This document shows, in pieces, positions 61,001 to 64,000 of a DNA stretch of 64,000 nt (position 1 is the stretch's first letter; each line of letters begins with the position of its first letter). A program made the translations under genes and the position numbers. The stretch is from Xestospongia bergquistia (taxonomy: Eukaryota > Porifera > Demospongiae > Haplosclerida > Petrosiidae), in assembly GCA_963965975.1 (NCBI GenBank), contig OZ014414.1:5431501-5495500 (forward strand), written 5' to 3'. Under the pieces are notes generated by a model. That model was not told the origin of the DNA, made no database searches, and saw only the letters and a program-made list of their open reading frames with translations.

Positions 61001-61240
61001 TCCTACAGATGAACAACCAAGAAGAAATTGCACAAGTTCTTCCTCTTCAACATCACTAAGATATTTCGTTGGTCCACTGACAGATCCAAACATCACTTTT
61101 CCAGTGAGGCGATCATGTAAAGTAGTTTTTGGTACATTGTATTCTTCGGCTGCTCTTCGGACAGATATACCACTCAATATTGCTTCATAGACTTTAAGTA
61201 AAGTATGCTTTTCATAAAGCTTGTATTTTAAAGGGTGCTC
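58014..61240 (-). pseudogene. pogo-type DDE transposase with mini-exon linker and PHD-like finger (family B, copy 2)
   Basis: Minus strand, in order. Psq-like helix-turn-helix: LLKVYEAILSGISVRRAAEE, YNVPKTTLHDRLTGKV (61,210-61,090). Second DNA-binding helices. First Asp in YNSDETGIH (about 60,735). After a one-base break, TQITVLSCCSASGHVMPPMI, with the second Asp in LLLLDGHSSHYTP (60,425) and the third in TQPLDKGCF (60,310, after a TAG). A Lys-rich tail (59,680-59,540), and a further charged exon IAIEEKEKTKLEEMRKKEEK (59,470-59,395). Ser/Thr/Gln-rich phase-1 exons (59,243-58,213). Last exon 58,153-58,014 reads MIYCDNANCWWDFECANLNR and LCCPTCDRLIK, a PHD-type zinc finger, then stop. Pogo relatives with a C-terminal PHD finger are known in animals. 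At least four breaks make this copy inactive. Confidence 0.72.
58213..59014 (-). repeat. Tandem array of phase-1 mini-exons (66 nt, ~113-bp period)
   Basis: Eight successive exon-like units on the minus strand lie at 58,985-59,014 (30 nt), 58,875-58,939 (65), 58,762-58,827 (66), 58,648-58,713 (66), 58,534-58,599 (66), 58,416-58,485 (70), 58,305-58,370 (66) and 58,213-58,257 (45). Most follow an ATCTAG acceptor and end before GTCAGT or GTAAGT. The 66-nt units are phase 1 at both ends and encode SSTQFRTRSQSQKATSVKSP-like peptides. Units of 65 and 70 nt and one with TAG are decayed. Introns of about 50 nt are repeated with the exons. Confidence 0.8.
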
Positions 61241-61760
61241 AGATGTGGATGATAGGAAAGGGCTATGGTTACTGCATGATCAAAAAGTTCTGTCAGCTAA
61301 AAGCAGATGTTGAGATGACAGCTGCATTAGAAAATATTTTAGTAATAAATAGCAGCAGAAAATTAGTTATACACACAAATAATTTTAACTTGTGTTTAAT
61401 AACATCTCATGGATTTTGTTTTGGTTGTGCTATCTCCTCTATTAATGTACAACAATAATTATCATTTTAACTTAAAGTTCTAGTGTAACATACAATGAAC
61501 AAATGAATTAGACAGTGCTTTGTTAGAGCTATAAAACTTTTATTTGCTCACTAAGACAGTCACTCGTTTTCTATTTCAATAGAACTTCAATTATCACCAT
61601 TGTATCTTTCAATTTTTTACAAAAATAGACTTGATCAAAAAAACATTTTAATATTATACATTATAAATACTTTTATATTTGGAGTATGTGGAGTGAAGCC
61701 CCAACAACCAATTGATTCTTTTTTTAAGTGTATAGTCCCATTTGTTTGCAACTTAATTGG
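61241..61760. other. Non-coding spacer
   Basis: No family or repeat recognised between the two minus-strand gene remnants. The inverted ends of the pogo-type copy could not be located here. Confidence 0.4.
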
Positions 61761-61774
61761 GAAGATTTGGTTTT

Positions 61775-62345
61775 CTATTGGCAATGAAAGCACTGATTCC
61801 ATTCTTTATGACATATACTACTTGTCAACAAATTCTTCCATCTTCTCAAACTTATCAACAGCTTTCTTTCTCTTCCTGACATTTCTTTTTTCTGAAACAG
61901 GAGTACAAGTACTTCCAGGTGGGAGATTGGGACTTTCAATGCTTCCACTAACATCTGAACTTCAACAATACTCATTAGCCTCTTCACTCTCGCTATCATT
62001 GTGTTGTGGTGTATTGACTTCTACAGCAGAAGTGGTAGTGATAAACCTCATTAGCACACGAGGTTGAGTGGCCGGTTTATGCCTCAAAACATTACCAATT
62101 ACTTCAAAATACTTCCATTCTTTCCAGCCTTCACCTGTCTCCCTTTCTTATCTTTTATTTTCTTATATTCAAACCTCAACTTCTTTATTTTGCTGCTGCG
62201 ATACTCTCCTGACTTTTTATATCCAGCTGCTTCCATTGTCTTTGATGTCTTCACAAAAATATCCTTGTTCCTCCTGCTTCCTTCTAGCTTCGCTCTACCC
62301 TTCAATCAATTTCAGTGTTTCCTCTTCACTCCAAGAAGTAGCCAT
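61775..62345 (-). pseudogene. Myb/SANT-like (trihelix) DNA-binding protein, disrupted
   Basis: Starts at 62,345 with MATSWSEEETLKLI, continues EGRAKLEGSRRNKDIF, GYKKSGEYRSSKIKKLRFEY and KKIKDKKGRQV, then after a one-base break near 62,115 KYFEVIGNVLRHKPATQP. Trp/Phe spacing, the QCR-type KIKxLxxEYKxxKD helix and the WKYFEVxxxVLxHRP ending are typical of Myb/SANT-like trihelix domains found in host genes and as partners of Harbinger-type transposases. An acidic stretch (HNDSESEEANEY), a TGA, and a basic KRNVRKRKKAVDKFEKMEEF segment follow. No transposase is adjacent, so it may be a decayed host gene or an isolated transposon gene. Confidence 0.65.
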
Positions 62346-62349
62346 TTTT

Positions 62350-63700
62350 AAAAACAAGGTATGGGAGAAGCAAGTAGGCCTAACAACTGTTCTGAGAACA
62401 ATCCGTGTTCACATTCAATGCAGAACTGTTCTGGAAGCGTTCTGGAACACCTGGGCTTACCGTTTCATTCTGGAATAGTGCAGTAATAACAGTCAGCTTT
62501 CATATTGTTCAGAGAATGTTTGAAGAACACACAGAACACTTCTGAGGTGCCACTGTGAACGTAGTAATACTCTTCTTTTTCCTACAAGTTAACAAAATAA
62601 TTTTATTATATTCAAGTATCTATGATTACAAACCTTATCATTTTTATCATGATGTTATCATGTCCAACAATTGCTACATAACATAGCTCCTTTATATTAA
62701 AAGAATGTTCGTAGAATTTGGTTCGTACAAGATATCTACTTTACCACTCTCATAGAGATAAATAATAGCGAGTAACTTAGCCACTTCCACGGTTGTGACA
62801 ACAGCATTATGTTCAAGTGTAAGTGTCCACTGGGTGTTGAAATTTTTTCGCTAGCTAATATTTGATAAGTTTGAGAAATAATTTTTTATCCTTTTGTCAC
62901 ATTAAACTGATAAGACTTATTTATAGATATCAGTAATTCAATGTGATGTCCAAATGAAAAGGTTTCTGGATTAAATAACATTTTAAAATTAGTTTCAGTT
63001 CAACAGATACACTGTAAATTTAAAAGTATCATGATTACACCAAAACATGGTGTCAACAACCTATACAAAATTGACACCTTCTTAGCGTCATCATTAACAC
63101 CATTCAAGTGGTGTCATCATTAAAACCTTTAACTGGTGTCATGTATGACACTATCTATTGTCCACTACAATAGTGTTCTCAATAGGAGGATTAACAAATA
63201 CAAAAAAATCAATGTCTAATAACAAAAATTAGAAGTAACAATTATACATTAAATTTTGACTAACTTTTCAAAAAATCTTAAATATTTAAAAGATTCTTTG
63301 GTTATTTTATACCATAAACAGTCTCCAAAGAAAGACAAATACTTTTAGTTTGTTGAGGATGCAATATTAAACACATAGTATATAACTAAACATGGCTGTC
63401 ACAATGTTGGGTATGTTAAAGATGTTTTTCTGAACTACAACCATTGTTTGTATTAAGTTAAATGGTTGTATTAAGTTAATGGAGTCTAACTCTTCATCAA
63501 TATCTAAATTTCTATCTTATAATTAAAGATATAATAATCACAAAACTGTATTAGACCTACCAAAAATGTTATTAAAACATGTTTTTATCTTTTCCTGTTT
63601 GGCCAAGTACACACAATCCAATACTCAAACTGTATGCTACCATTTGTTCTAAATAGGTATCAATTAATTTAATTATATACACATAAATTCATTAATCATT
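62350..63700. other. Non-coding, with short GTTCT and GGTGTCA repeats
   Basis: 62,380-62,560 has many GTTCTG/CAGAAC half-sites, including GTTCTGAGAAC. 63,035-63,150 has five or more GGTGTCA/TGACACC motifs in both orientations. No gene is visible. Confidence 0.45.
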
Positions 63701-63710
63701 TACTAGGATT

Positions 63711-63858
63711 GTTGATTTCTAAAAAGATTCAATAAATTTTTCACCTTTTTTCGAGACTCTTCTTCAGCATATAACATGAATTTCTGAGAAAACTTCAGAA
63801 GATTTTTTCAAAATCATCAGATGTAATATTTGCTACTAGAACAAATTCTGGAGTTAAC
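63711..63858 (-). pseudogene. Exon-like remnant, unknown
   Basis: After TTTTTTAACAG at 63,859 the minus strand reads LTPEFVLVANITSDDFEKIF, then, after a one-base shift, KFSQKFMLYAEEESRKKVKN and a stop. Acceptor and codon use suggest a last exon; the family is not recognised. Confidence 0.35.
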
Positions 63859-64000
63859 TGTTAAAAAAACAAACATCGATGATTTTATTCAAAACCTTAC
63901 ACTCCACATTTAGTGTTTTATACACACCTTGCAAGGTGTTTGTATGCATTTCCAGAAAACAAAAGAACATCCTTTAGGATAGCATATATTAAAAACATGA

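Noticed and set aside
1-64000. tRNA, rRNA or snRNA genes
   Set aside because: I looked for A/B-box and stem-loop patterns by eye and found none convincing; a covariance search would be needed to be certain.

Overview
This window is nuclear DNA of an animal. It is very AT-rich, genes are split by short introns (about 50 nt up to about 1 kb) with GT..AG borders, and there is no bacterial-style operon or ribosome-binding-site pattern. Death-domain, CARD-like and leucine-rich-repeat exons, a type II Golgi glycosyltransferase and FKBP-type TPR exons point to a metazoan. The death-domain style and gene density suggest a demosponge, but that is my inference; no rRNA, tRNA or mitochondrial marker is present to prove it.

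Most of the window is transposon graveyard. Left to right: anonymous AT-rich DNA with a foldback and a diverged ~1.9 kb tandem duplication (3.8-7.6 kb); a complete piggyBac-type element with inverted ends and TTAA flanks (9,054-11,799); a PIF/Harbinger element with transposase and Myb-like partner (13,503-16,188); a Ty3/gypsy element with both LTRs (about 18,380-22,783) inserted into an older KDZ/Plavaka-like transposase remnant; a pogo-like element with TA flanks (24,732-26,400); a FLYWCH/MULE-like remnant (28.2-29.0 kb); a second gypsy element (37,447-41,767); and two relatives of another pogo-type family (56.3-57.5 and 58.0-61.2 kb). Every transposase here carries stops, frameshifts or lost catalytic residues.

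Host genes lie between. A three-exon death-domain gene is at 30,077-31,959. An intact POT/PTR-type transporter gene (35,585-37,123) has one broken full-length paralogue and a third tail fragment beside it. A many-exon immune-receptor-like locus (death domain, two CARD-like repeats, an unnamed conserved domain, coiled coil, LRR; no NACHT) spans 42.0-46.8 kb and is disrupted in several places. FKBP-like TPR exons lie on the minus strand at 47.0-47.9 kb. A complete single-exon GT6 (ABO/alpha-1,3-galactosyltransferase family) gene is at 52,249-53,265.

The most unusual structure is at 58.0-59.25 kb: an array of short, phase-1 mini-exons (66-nt units repeated every ~113 bp) that appears to encode a Ser/Gln/Lys-rich linker between a pogo-like DDE transposase and a C-terminal PHD-like finger. 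Other strong points are a foldback element whose empty site is kept in the upstream region of the neighbouring paralogue, and the GT6 gene. All family calls are from motif recognition by eye; no database search was run.
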